Source: Planococcus citreus (lineage in GTDB: Bacteria; Bacillota; Bacilli; Bacillales_A; Planococcaceae). From it: 64,000 nt of DNA. The stretch spans positions 1 to 64,000 of the forward strand of contig NZ_RCCP01000001.1 in NCBI RefSeq assembly GCF_003664125.1, given 5' to 3'. Made by a program: the position numbers and the translations under genes. Positions 16,129 through 25,012 of this stretch are shown piece after piece. The notes under the pieces are model-generated. The model did no database searches. It saw only the letters and a program-made list of their open reading frames with translations, and was not told the origin of the DNA. Every line of letters begins with the position of its first letter. The first letter of the stretch is position 1.

Positions 16129-16986
16129 CTACTTTCGCCAAGTATTCGCCAAATCCATCAATAAATTCCGTTCACTTTCATCGTCCAGCTTTTCAGCGAT
16201 GGCGTAGCGGACGGCGCGAAGCGTATCGATATGCATCGCGAGCGCAGTGGCATCCAACAAGCTTCGGATTGAGGCGGCTTCTTCTGACATCAAGCCGTTC
16301 TCCACTTGCTTCATCAAATCCCCTGCCAAGTTCAACATGAAAGTTTTCAGTTTCGGGTCAGCATCCGGAAATTCCCTGTCCCACAGACCCCGGAGCTGCT
16401 CGCCAGACAAATAAGGAATGGGATAGGAAATGAAACGGTTTTTCAGTGCTTCATTCATCGGCGATGTCCCGATATACCCTTCGTTGATTGCAGCCATAAC
16501 CGAGAAGTCAGGATGCGCTTGAATCACTTCGCCGGTAAATGGGTTGGTCAGCATCCGCCGATAATCGAGCGCACTGTGAAGGATCGGCAAGGTTTCAGCT
16601 TTCGCCATATTGATTTCATCGATGTAGAGGATATGGCCATGTTTCATGGCGGTCACGACTGGGCCTTCAACAAATTCAATCGCGCTTTGGCCATCACGCT
16701 GCACCAATGTTTTAAAACCAAGCAGCGCTTCCGCATCCAAGTCGACGGAACAGTTGATGCTCTGGATCGGCTGTTGGAACAGGTCGGAAACGCTTTCGGC
16801 GAGTTTCGTTTTGCCTGCTCCAGTCGGCCCTTTCAACAGCACCGGCTTCTTCAACACGACAGCTGTCAGGATATCATTCCATAAATTTTCATCAGGCGAG
16901 ATATAGCCGCCTTCCCCAATCAGGTTTGAATCTTCTGCATGGTTCCGCTGCGTCCGTTTCTTGATTTCTTCATCAATAATCGTCAT
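16129..16986 (-). CDS. yojN: MoxR-family AAA+ ATPase, YojN/NorQ type
   Basis: A 285-residue AAA+ protein with Walker A GPTGAGKTKLAES (about residues 58-70), Walker B ILYIDEINMA, sensor 1 VMAAINEGY and a C-terminal helical lid. The MoxR/NorQ group acts with a vWA-domain partner, here the next gene. There is no nitric oxide reductase nearby, so the client protein is unknown. It is probably the first gene of a two-gene operon, with a terminator belonging to the upstream small gene just before it. Confidence 0.88.
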   Translation of the reverse strand: MTIIDEEIKKRTQRNHAEDSNLIGEGGYISPDENLWNDILTAVVLKKPVLLKGPTGAGKTKLAESVSDLFQQPIQSINCSVDLDAEALLGFKTLVQRDGQSAIEFVEGPVVTAMKHGHILYIDEINMAKAETLPILHSALDYRRMLTNPFTGEVIQAHPDFSVMAAINEGYIGTSPMNEALKNRFISYPIPYLSGEQLRGLWDREFPDADPKLKTFMLNLAGDLMKQVENGLMSEEAASIRSLLDATALAMHIDTLRAVRYAIAEKLDDESERNLLMDLANTWRK

Positions 16987-17009
16987 TTACTCCACTCCTG
17001 TCTCCATAG

Positions 17010-17037
17010 AAAAAACCGATGGATTCATCGGTTTTTT
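17010..17037 (-). terminator. Terminator of the 65-residue gene
   Basis: AAAAAACCGATG-gatt-CATCGGTTTTTT is a perfect 12-bp stem with a T run on the minus strand. Confidence 0.88.
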
Positions 17038-17041
17038 GTCA

Positions 17042-17239
17042 TCACTCGAAATAAGTTTTGTAATAGCCGCCGACTTTACCTGTGTTGTCCACGACAAACA
17101 AAAATTCTTCAGTTTCATTTTTCACGTCGTATTGCTGTCCAGCTGTCAGCACGTTCGACACTAAAAATTTGTCGGCATCGGTATGCTTACACGTAACGGT
17201 GCGGACGGTTTCTTTTTCGAGCCAATTGGTATGTATCAT
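17042..17239 (-). CDS. Small conserved Bacillales protein (DUF6501-like)
   Basis: A 65-residue soluble protein ending in FVVDNTGKVGGYYKTYFE, a tail I associate with a short conserved Bacillales family (DUF6501, from memory). The second of two in-frame ATGs was chosen because AAAGG lies 10 bases before it, while it abuts the first. No function is known. Confidence 0.65.
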   Translation of the reverse strand: MIHTNWLEKETVRTVTCKHTDADKFLVSNVLTAGQQYDVKNETEEFLFVVDNTGKVGGYYKTYFE

Positions 17240-17315
17240 CGGTATCATCCTTTTCTGTCAATGTGAATGTGATGTTCTGCTACTCTATTCAGTATAAGGA
17301 AAATTGTACGGGAAT

Positions 17316-17915
17316 TCAAACTTGCCCTCCCTTGCCGCCCTTTCGCGTGATTGCCAGATACCCAATCAACCCGATGACCGCGATACTCGATAAAGCGATC
17401 AAAAACCATTGTAAATTCCCAAGAATCGCTTCATAAGCATATGGAAAACTGCGGCCTAATGTGAAATACGTGATGGTCCAGACAAATCCGGCAGGCATCG
17501 CGAATAGCAAATAACGGCCAAGTGGAAAGCGGTCTGCCCCTACGACATATGGCATCGCCCAGCGCACACCGGGCAGGAAAAAGCTGAATGCAATTGCCCA
17601 ATTGCCTTTATGGGCTAAAAATTGCCGGAAGCGTTCAATGCCATTTTGCAGAAATGTCGTCTGCAGCCACTCAATTAAGCGATGGCCGAACAGCCACCCA
17701 AGCCCATAAGCGAATAAATTGCTTGTGACCAACCCGCTGTATGCTGATAAAAAGGCTGGAAGCGGCTTGAAATCGCTCGTTTCTGTCACGACACCTGAAA
17801 ACGCTGCCGCGAATTCATTCGGAATCGGCAGGCCAAACAACAAAAGCCAATTCACCAAGAACATGCTCAAGTACCCGTATTCCATCGCCATTTCCCATAA
17901 AAAATCCAGCTCCAT
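17316..17915 (-). CDS. DedA family membrane protein
   Basis: A 199-residue protein with about five hydrophobic segments. The DedA pattern is visible: the PIPNEFAAAFSG opening, FFLPGVRWAMPYVVGADRF with the conserved acidic/arginine motif, and a C-terminal membrane segment before a basic tail. DedA proteins are putative lipid flippases or transporters needed for envelope homeostasis. Some members recycle undecaprenyl phosphate or phosphatidylethanolamine. The specific lipid here is not known. Confidence 0.85.
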   Translation of the reverse strand: MELDFLWEMAMEYGYLSMFLVNWLLLFGLPIPNEFAAAFSGVVTETSDFKPLPAFLSAYSGLVTSNLFAYGLGWLFGHRLIEWLQTTFLQNGIERFRQFLAHKGNWAIAFSFFLPGVRWAMPYVVGADRFPLGRYLLFAMPAGFVWTITYFTLGRSFPYAYEAILGNLQWFLIALSSIAVIGLIGYLAITRKGGKGGQV

Positions 17916-17954
17916 CCAAATCCCCCGTCTCTATGCCACATTATCCCATAACAA

Positions 17955-17981
17955 AAGGCAGCCCCGCAATGGAGCTGCCTT
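17955..17981 (-). terminator. Terminator of odhAB
   Basis: AAGGCAGC pairs with GCTGCCTT and, on the minus strand, ends in TTTT. It lies 12 bases downstream of the odhB stop. Confidence 0.7.
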
Positions 17982-17992
17982 CTGGAGTGGTC

Positions 17993-19279
17993 TTAAGATT
18001 CAAGCAATAGGTCTTCTGGGTTCTCGATCAATTCTTTCACTGTTTTCAAGAAGCCGACAGAATCGCTGCCATCGATGACACGGTGGTCATACGATAGCGC
18101 TACGTACATCATTGGACGGATTTCAACATTGTCGCCCACTGCGATCGGGCGCTTCTGGATCGTATGCATACCGAGGATCCCGACTTGCGTACCGTTCAAG
18201 ATCGGTGTAGACAAGAGTGAACCGAAGACGCCGCCGTTTGTGATCGTGAACGATCCGCCGGTCATATCGCCGATCGACAATTTCTTGTCGCGTGCTTTTG
18301 TCGCCAATTCGCCGATAGACGCTTCGATTTCTGCAAAGTTCTTTTTATCCGTATCGCGGACGATCGGCACTACAAGGCCTTCTTCAGTCGATACAGCGAT
18401 CCCTACATCATAGAACTGCTTCAAGAGCACATCCGTGCCATCGATTTCAGCATTGACGTATGGGTATTTTTTCAATGCAGCAGTTACTGCTTTTGTGAAG
18501 AATGACATGAATCCAAGCTTAACGTCGTGGTCTTGCTGGAATTTGTCCTTCTTGCGCTTGCGCAGTTCCATTACATTGGTCATGTCGATTTCGTTGAACG
18601 TTGTCAGCATAGCAGTCGATTGCTTCACTTCGAGCAAACGCTTAGCGATGGTCTGGCGGCGTCTTGTCATTTTTTGACGGACTACGCGGCCGCTTTCTTC
18701 ATCAGAAGAAGGAGCTGCAGATGCGGAAGCTTTCGGTGCTTCCTGTTTAGCTGGAGCTGGAGCAGCTGCCGGTTTCGAACCGTGTGCTTCAACGTCCTGG
18801 ACGCGGACGCGGCCCATTGGGTCTACTGGCGTGATAGAAGCCAAGTCAATGCCTTTTTCACGAGCCAATTTACGGGCTGCCGGGCTTGCAATTGTGCGGT
18901 CGGAAGAAGTGCTTTCTTCTTCTGTAGGCGCTGCTTCCTCGTCTGCAGGAGCTTCTTGCTTCGCTTCTTCTTTCGCAAGATCTTCTTTTGGCGCTTCTTC
19001 TTTCTTAGCTTCTTCTTTCGGTGCTGAAGCTGCTGCTTCGCCAGAGCCTTCTCCGACTGTTGCAATTACTTGGCCGACTTCAACTGTATCGCCTTCTTCA
19101 GCGAGCAATTCCTGGACGACGCCCGCTTCTTCAGAGATGACTTCAACATTGACTTTGTCTGTCTCAAGTTCAACGATGAATTCCCCTTTTTCTACTGTAT
19201 CGCCTGGCTGTTTCAGCCACTGGGCGATTGTTCCTTCTGTAATCGATTCTGCTAATTCCGGTACTTTGATCTCTGCCAC
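17993..19279 (-). CDS. odhB: 2-oxoglutarate dehydrogenase E2 (dihydrolipoyl succinyltransferase)
   Basis: E2 core of the 2-oxoglutarate dehydrogenase complex of the TCA cycle. Domains in order: a lipoyl domain (residues 1-76, with lipoylated Lys in [11 protein letters not shown]), an Ala/Glu/Lys-rich hinge (80-125), a peripheral-subunit binding domain (about 127-165, [15 protein letters not shown]), a second flexible linker and the catalytic domain (200-428) with the [11 protein letters not shown] active-site motif. It is 24 bases after odhA and forms an operon with it. The E3 gene is not in the window. Confidence 0.97.
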   Translation of the reverse strand: MAEIKVPELAESITEGTIAQWLKQPGDTVEKGEFIVELETDKVNVEVISEEAGVVQELLAEEGDTVEVGQVIATVGEGSGEAAASAPKEEAKKEEAPKEDLAKEEAKQEAPADEEAAPTEEESTSSDRTIASPAARKLAREKGIDLASITPVDPMGRVRVQDVEAHGSKPAAAPAPAKQEAPKASASAAPSSDEESGRVVRQKMTRRRQTIAKRLLEVKQSTAMLTTFNEIDMTNVMELRKRKKDKFQQDHDVKLGFMSFFTKAVTAALKKYPYVNAEIDGTDVLLKQFYDVGIAVSTEEGLVVPIVRDTDKKNFAEIEASIGELATKARDKKLSIGDMTGGSFTITNGGVFGSLLSTPILNGTQVGILGMHTIQKRPIAVGDNVEIRPMMYVALSYDHRVIDGSDSVGFLKTVKELIENPEDLLLES

Positions 19280-19303
19280 AATTAATTCCTCCTTAAAAGT
19301 TCA

Positions 19304-22132
19304 TCATTTCGATTTAGCTAGAGCTTCATCGATGATGCGTGCCTGTTCGACTTTATGTGACTCGCCGTCGCCTTCTGCAGGGCTTTGGCGCTTCATGCGT
19401 CCGTAATATTTCACTTCTTTGCCGTCTGCAAGTTCGCGCAAGTAAGGGTCGGCAAATGACCAAGACCCCATGTTTTGCGGCTCTTCTTGGACCCAGGCCA
19501 ATTCCTTGGCATTCGGGTAACGGTCGACAATCGCTTTGATTTTCTCGGCCGGGAACGGATACAACTGCTCGACGCGGACGATATGCGCCCACTCGTAGCC
19601 TTTTCCGTCTTTGACGCGTTCCGCCAAATCGATCGCCATCTTACCGCTAGCGAATAGCAAGCGTTTCACTTTCTTCGCATCCTGCCCCATGCCCGGCTGT
19701 TCGATCACTGTCTCGAACTTGCCTTCTGCCAATTGATCGACTTCAGCCCCAACAAGTGGGTGTCTCAGAAGTGATTTCGGCGACACGATAATCAACGGGC
19801 GGATGGCTTCTTCTCCAAGCATTTTCGCCTGGCGGCGGAGAATGTGGAAATAGTTCGCTGCGCTGGATAGGTTTGCGACTGTCCAGTTGTTTTCTCCAGC
19901 CATCTGCAAATAACGCTCGAGACGTGCACTGGAGTGTTCCGGGCCTTGCCCTTCATAACCGTGCGGAAGCAGCATGACCAGGCCGGATTTTTGGCCCCAT
20001 TTTGCGCGGCCGGACGAAATGAATTGGTCGAACATGACTTGTGCCATATTGGCGAAATCTCCATATTGAGCTTCCCAAATGACCAAAGCTTTGTCGTTCT
20101 CTACGTTGTAGCCGTATTCGAAGCCAAGAATGGAAGCTTCACTTAGCGGGCTGTTGTAGACGACGAATGATGCTTTCGAGTCGGAAATGTGGTGAAGCGG
20201 AACAAGTTCGTTGCCGTTCTTTTCATCATGCAACACAAGGTGGCGATGCGCAAAGGTTCCGCGCTGTGCATCTTGCCCTGTCAAACGGATCGGGTTGCCT
20301 TCTTGCAAAATGGCACCGAATGCCAAAGTTTCTGCATGGGCCCAATCGATTTTGCCTTTTCCTTTGAATGGCTCTTCGCGGCGTTTCAAGATACGCGCCA
20401 ATTTTCCGAATGCGGAAAAGTCTTGTGGCCATGACAATAATTCATTGTTCATCTTCTCAAGGACATCTCTGCCTACGCCCGTTTCGATTTCAGGGAAACC
20501 GTTCAAGACAGCTTCCGGCATCTCCAATTTCGGATGATCGTCGGATTTGTTTTCTTTCACTTTGTCATAGGCTTCTTGCATCACTTTTTGGATGTCTGCA
20601 TCGAGCTTTTTGACTTCGTCTTCCGAAAGTACGCTTTCAGAAGCTAATTGTTTTCCGTACAATTCGCGGACCGTATCGTGCTGGTGAACGCCATGGTACA
20701 TCATCGGGTTCGTTACTAATGGCTCATCCATTTCATTATGGCCGTAGCGGCGATAGCCGATCAGGTCAATTAAGATGTCTTTGCCGAACTTCTCACGGTA
20801 TTCAAACGCCAATCGCGCAACAGCTAGGACAGCTTCCGGATCGTCTGCATTGACGTGCAATACCGGAACTTCAAAGCCTTTTGCCGGGTCGGATGAATAA
20901 TGCGTCGAACGGGAATCGTGCTGTTCCGTCGTGAAACCGATCAGGTTATTGGCGATGATATGAATCGATCCGCCGGTCTGGTAGCCTTTAATCCGGCTGA
21001 AGTTCAATGTTTCGGTCACGATGCCTTGCCCCGGGAACGCGGCATCGCCGTGTACGAGGATTGAATAGGCTTTATTCGCGTCTTGTGGTGCCAAGCCGCT
21101 CTGTGCTGTCATTTCCTGCGCAGCGCGTGTTTGCCCTGTCACAATCGGGCTCACGACTTCCAGGTGGGATGGGTTATAGGCAAGTTTGATCTTTGTTCCT
21201 GCTTTGGAACTGTGAGCAGCACCCATATGGTACTTCACATCGCCGAACCAACCTTTGGTGATCTCAAGTGACCCGTCTTCCGGAAGGAACGCTTCATCGC
21301 CGACATGCGCGAATCCAGCGAACATCATTTCGTACGGTTTATGGAGGATGTGCGTCAACACATTCAAGCGACCGCGGTGGGCCATGCCGATCATGATGTT
21401 TTCAGTGCCTGCCGATTCAGACATGCGGACCAGTTCATCCATCAAGACGACAAGCGAATCGACACCTTCGATAGAAAAGCGCTTTTGCCCGACGAATGTG
21501 CGGTGGACGAACTTCTCAAATCCTTCAACGCGCGTCAAAAGATCCAATACCTGTTTTTTCTTGTCGGCATCGAGTTTCGGCTTCATATCGCCCGCTTCGA
21601 TTTTCGACTGGATCCAGCTGCGTTCCTGCGGTTGGATAACATGCGCGAATTCGTAAGCGATTTTGTCCGTGTAAAGCGATTTCAGGTAATTGATTGCATC
21701 GAGGCCGTTTTTCACTTCGGCTGGAGCGTTTTCCAGGATCAAAGATACGGGAACATCTTTCAAATCGGCTTCAGTCAAGCCATATTTTGAAATTTCCAGT
21801 CTTTCCGTATCACGTGGCTGGTCTTTCAACGGATAGATATCCGAAGCCAAATGGCCATGTGCACGGATAGCTTCCGCCAAATTAACCGCTGCCAATACTT
21901 TTTCAAAACGGTTCGGTTCGACTGCTACACCAGAAGCAGCGCCAGTAGCATCGCCTGTCTGTACGGCAGGCTGCTCTGTAGGGGGGCCGTATTGTTTGAA
22001 TAGCTCTGCAAACTCAGGATCGATCAAATCAGGGGAATCCTGGTAAAGGTCGTACATCTCCATCACGTACCCTAAGTTCGGGCCGGTTATGGAATTCCAT
22101 GGGGATTTTGTGTCCGGTTGATTGGTAGACAT
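19304..22132 (-). CDS. odhA: 2-oxoglutarate dehydrogenase E1
   Basis: Thiamin-diphosphate-dependent E1 of the 2-oxoglutarate dehydrogenase complex, 942 residues as in B. subtilis OdhA. Recognisable blocks include the N-terminal E2-binding region (PDLIDPEFAELFKQYG), MIGMAHRGRLNVL, GDAAFPGQGIV (ThDP-binding), YRRYGHNEMDEP and LPHGYEGQGPEHSSAR. The start was set at the ATG with TTGGAGG 8 bases upstream; an in-frame upstream ATG lacks a ribosome site. Transcription continues into odhB. Confidence 0.97.
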   Translation of the reverse strand: MSTNQPDTKSPWNSITGPNLGYVMEMYDLYQDSPDLIDPEFAELFKQYGPPTEQPAVQTGDATGAASGVAVEPNRFEKVLAAVNLAEAIRAHGHLASDIYPLKDQPRDTERLEISKYGLTEADLKDVPVSLILENAPAEVKNGLDAINYLKSLYTDKIAYEFAHVIQPQERSWIQSKIEAGDMKPKLDADKKKQVLDLLTRVEGFEKFVHRTFVGQKRFSIEGVDSLVVLMDELVRMSESAGTENIMIGMAHRGRLNVLTHILHKPYEMMFAGFAHVGDEAFLPEDGSLEITKGWFGDVKYHMGAAHSSKAGTKIKLAYNPSHLEVVSPIVTGQTRAAQEMTAQSGLAPQDANKAYSILVHGDAAFPGQGIVTETLNFSRIKGYQTGGSIHIIANNLIGFTTEQHDSRSTHYSSDPAKGFEVPVLHVNADDPEAVLAVARLAFEYREKFGKDILIDLIGYRRYGHNEMDEPLVTNPMMYHGVHQHDTVRELYGKQLASESVLSEDEVKKLDADIQKVMQEAYDKVKENKSDDHPKLEMPEAVLNGFPEIETGVGRDVLEKMNNELLSWPQDFSAFGKLARILKRREEPFKGKGKIDWAHAETLAFGAILQEGNPIRLTGQDAQRGTFAHRHLVLHDEKNGNELVPLHHISDSKASFVVYNSPLSEASILGFEYGYNVENDKALVIWEAQYGDFANMAQVMFDQFISSGRAKWGQKSGLVMLLPHGYEGQGPEHSSARLERYLQMAGENNWTVANLSSAANYFHILRRQAKMLGEEAIRPLIIVSPKSLLRHPLVGAEVDQLAEGKFETVIEQPGMGQDAKKVKRLLFASGKMAIDLAERVKDGKGYEWAHIVRVEQLYPFPAEKIKAIVDRYPNAKELAWVQEEPQNMGSWSFADPYLRELADGKEVKYYGRMKRQSPAEGDGESHKVEQARIIDEALAKSK

Positions 22133-22319
22133 TGAATAACCTCCAACTATTTGCCTTATGGCATTCACTTTTATTTATAGGTCTTTCCTATTTTAGCACG
22201 CCCCTCGCCCGACTTAAAGCGGCAGGGCTGTAGCGGTACTGAACGAATTTCCATATCAATCTTACTACTTCCACTGAAAAAAACAATGCTTTTGGTTGAA
22301 AAGATTCAGCTAAAGCGCA

Positions 22320-22333
22320 TTGAAGCGCTTACA
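22320..22333. promoter_or_regulatory. Possible catabolite-responsive (cre-like) site upstream of odhAB
   Basis: TTGAAGCGCTTACA (reverse TGTAAGCGCTTCAA) resembles the CcpA cre consensus with about two deviations. It lies about 190 bases upstream of the odhA start, in a stretch of 244 bases between genes that otherwise shows nothing recognisable. Confidence 0.35.
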
Positions 22334-22376
22334 TGCCTGCAAGGTGGCAGAATTTCCATCTTTTAATGGAAGAAAC

Positions 22377-24023
22377 TCATGATTCGCCATGAAAACAAAC
22401 AATGCCTCCGCCTTTTTTCTTGGCCTCATACAGCGCATGGTCAGCTTTTTGGATCAGCTCCTCGAAATCGTTCCCATTTTCTGGATACAAAGCACTGCCA
22501 ATTGAGCACGTCGGCGAGAAATGCTGGGCGTCGATTGCCCATCCATCTTTCAATGTTTGCTGAATTCGAGAGATGATGTTCTCGATCTGGCTCCGGCTAT
22601 TGATCGCGGATATGCCAGGCAGCAGGATGAGGAATTCATCTCCGCCGATGCGCGCCGCCACATCGTGTTTTCGTATGCTGCGTTCAAGCGCCCGGGCAAA
22701 TTGATGAATGAATTCATCGCCGATTTCGTGGCCGTGCCGGTCGTTGATTTCCTTGAAATTATCGCCATCTATGTACAAAACAGCGACTTGGTCTCCTGTC
22801 CGGTTGCTCTTGGCTTCCATTTCACGAAAATGCTTGACCATCATCCGGCGGTTCGGCAAATTCGTTAACGGATCGTGATACGCCATATGATGCAATTGTT
22901 CTTCCATTTCTTTGCGGTCGGTGATGTCAAATAAGATGGACAGCATTTGATAGATGCGCCCTTCGACATCAAACAGCGGAATGATTGTGGCATCTACCCA
23001 AAACGGCTGGCCATTCTTTTTTAAGCTGCGCACTTGCCCACGCCAAATCTCGCCTTTTTTCAGAACCGACTGGAGATGGGCAAGTTGTTGGCTGGACATG
23101 ATCGCCTGTCCAATCGACTGGATATTCATCCCAGTCAATTCACTGCTGTCAAAGCCCGTCAACTTCTTGAAATTTTCATTGGCAAATTCAATCATACCGG
23201 AGTTATCCCAAATGAGGACGAGCGCTGCGTAATTCAGTGCATCTTTGTAGCTTTCCAGAATATTCTCCGTCCGTTTCAGTTCATGCTTCAATAATAATTC
23301 ATTCGTTAGCTCACGGAACACGACATGAAAAGCACGGATAATCCCGTTTTCCTTGATTAATGAATAACTGGCCGAAAACTTCGCTTCGCGGCCATCGCTT
23401 TTGATGCGGGTCAAAAAAATCGAACTCGCCTTATGAGTGCTTGTGCTGTTTTCAAGAAGAAGCTTGCCCATTTCAAAAAATTTCTGTTTGTCCTGCGGGA
23501 TATCATCGTAATTGCGGCCGAGCCATTCCTTACGGTGCACGCCAAACGTTTTTTCGTAAGCCGGGTTCATATCGAGGATCGTGAAATCCGCTGAAATCAT
23601 CAACATCGGGTCGACTGAATTTTGGACAAGCGATTGATAGAACAAATAATCCTCTTCGATTTTCTTTTGTTCGGTCACATCTCTCGTGACCGCCAACACA
23701 TATTGCGTGCCTTCATAGCTGAAAGGGGTCAGTTCGGTTTCCATCGCGGTTCCGCGGTCGGAGAACAAGCTATAATCCCTGTATCGATGGCGTTCATTGC
23801 GCTTGATCGCAATCCGGTATTGCTTATGGATTTCAAGCGCCAATTCCCTCGGCATGCATTGTTCTACGCTGCGGCCCGTCAAATCGATCCCGAAAATCTC
23901 CCGGCAGACCGGATTGACCCAAGCATAAACGAAGCCGTTGCCCTGCTGCTGCATGAAATAGACCGGGTCGGCCGCTTTCCCGTACAGCATATCCATTTGC
24001 TCTTTCGTAAAAGGTCCCGACAT
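22377..24023 (-). CDS. PAS-domain diguanylate cyclase
   Basis: A 548-residue cytoplasmic protein with three PAS modules (about residues 10-125, 130-255 and 260-375) followed by a GGDEF domain (about 385-545). The catalytic motif RIGGDEF is intact, and RKHD five residues before it matches the product-inhibition I-site, so it should make c-di-GMP and be feedback-inhibited. There is no EAL domain and no membrane segment. The ATG with AGCGGTGG upstream was preferred to a GTG three codons earlier. It stands 18 bases from dapF upstream. Confidence 0.88.
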   Translation of the reverse strand: MSGPFTKEQMDMLYGKAADPVYFMQQQGNGFVYAWVNPVCREIFGIDLTGRSVEQCMPRELALEIHKQYRIAIKRNERHRYRDYSLFSDRGTAMETELTPFSYEGTQYVLAVTRDVTEQKKIEEDYLFYQSLVQNSVDPMLMISADFTILDMNPAYEKTFGVHRKEWLGRNYDDIPQDKQKFFEMGKLLLENSTSTHKASSIFLTRIKSDGREAKFSASYSLIKENGIIRAFHVVFRELTNELLLKHELKRTENILESYKDALNYAALVLIWDNSGMIEFANENFKKLTGFDSSELTGMNIQSIGQAIMSSQQLAHLQSVLKKGEIWRGQVRSLKKNGQPFWVDATIIPLFDVEGRIYQMLSILFDITDRKEMEEQLHHMAYHDPLTNLPNRRMMVKHFREMEAKSNRTGDQVAVLYIDGDNFKEINDRHGHEIGDEFIHQFARALERSIRKHDVAARIGGDEFLILLPGISAINSRSQIENIISRIQQTLKDGWAIDAQHFSPTCSIGSALYPENGNDFEELIQKADHALYEAKKKGGGIVCFHGES

Positions 24024-24041
24024 CGAATCCACCGCTTTCTG

Positions 24042-24989
24042 TTATCTCAGCCCTGCTGTCGCACCGCTGATTTTCTCAATGAATTTTTCATAAGCCGGCT
24101 GCTCATCCGACTGTTTCACCAATTCCAGCTCGCTGTCTGCTAAAGCCGCGCCGGCATGGAAGCGATAAACGCCCAAATATGTCGCATTGCCGCTCAACTT
24201 CAATCGATAGTGGCCGTCCTCGGATTTTACCGAACAGTTAACCATACCACCTGGGTTAAAGACGGAAACGTCCCCGAACGGAACGAGCCCCGCAAGACAG
24301 CTGACCAAGGCGGAAGCCGTCATGGCCGTACCGCAGGCATCCGTAAAGCCGACGCCTCTTTCATAGGTCCGGACAAAAATCCCTTCTTCTATTGGTGTCA
24401 CATAGCTTAAATTGACGCCATCCGAGAAATAAGGATTATCGCCGTTAAAATATGCCGCCCATTTTTCCTGATGGGACGGATCTTTCTGCAATTCCTTACC
24501 GACGATCCCGATCAAATGAGGATTCGGCACAGCGACAGCCGTAAACGGAATGTCAGCATCGATAAAAGGCAGCGCTTGCTGGCGCCATTCCGTATGCGCT
24601 TCGAGCGTCATCGGCAAATCGGCAAGCTGGAAAGATACCGGCGAAATTTCCACGCCATACATGTTCACGCCAGCGTCAATCTCCGGTTCTTTCTGCACTG
24701 CCAAATCCGCTTTCATCGTTTCGATCACTGCCTGATCGATGCCTTCCCGCTCGCAAACAAAGCGCGCCACGCAGCGCAAGCCGTTGCCGCACATGGACGC
24801 TTCAGAACCGTCCGTATTGAAAACACGCATTTTCGCATCAGCGTGTGTGGATGGCGAGACCGTCAAGAGGCCGTCTATTTGCTCATCAAGTGCCGCCAGT
24901 TGCTTCGTTAATTGCGGAAAATCCTCGCGGTCGTTTCCTTCATAGAGAAAAAATGTATTCATTGAACCATGTACTTTCAGTAATTCCAT
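24042..24989 (-). CDS. dapF: Diaminopimelate epimerase-like protein
   Basis: Interconverts LL- and meso-diaminopimelate in lysine (and, where used, peptidoglycan) synthesis. Both active-site cysteines are in recognisable context: MCGNGLRCVARF (about residues 82-93) and DACGTAMTAS. The second differs from the usual ACGTG, and the opening KVHGSMNTFFLYEG differs from the usual KMHGLGNDF. It is therefore a divergent family member, and a related racemase role cannot be excluded. It is 315 residues against 275-290 usually, and its neighbour upstream is murG. Confidence 0.78.
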   Translation of the reverse strand: MELLKVHGSMNTFFLYEGNDREDFPQLTKQLAALDEQIDGLLTVSPSTHADAKMRVFNTDGSEASMCGNGLRCVARFVCEREGIDQAVIETMKADLAVQKEPEIDAGVNMYGVEISPVSFQLADLPMTLEAHTEWRQQALPFIDADIPFTAVAVPNPHLIGIVGKELQKDPSHQEKWAAYFNGDNPYFSDGVNLSYVTPIEEGIFVRTYERGVGFTDACGTAMTASALVSCLAGLVPFGDVSVFNPGGMVNCSVKSEDGHYRLKLSGNATYLGVYRFHAGAALADSELELVKQSDEQPAYEKFIEKISGATAGLR

Positions 24990-25012
24990 AACGACACCTC
25001 TTCAGCTCGAGT

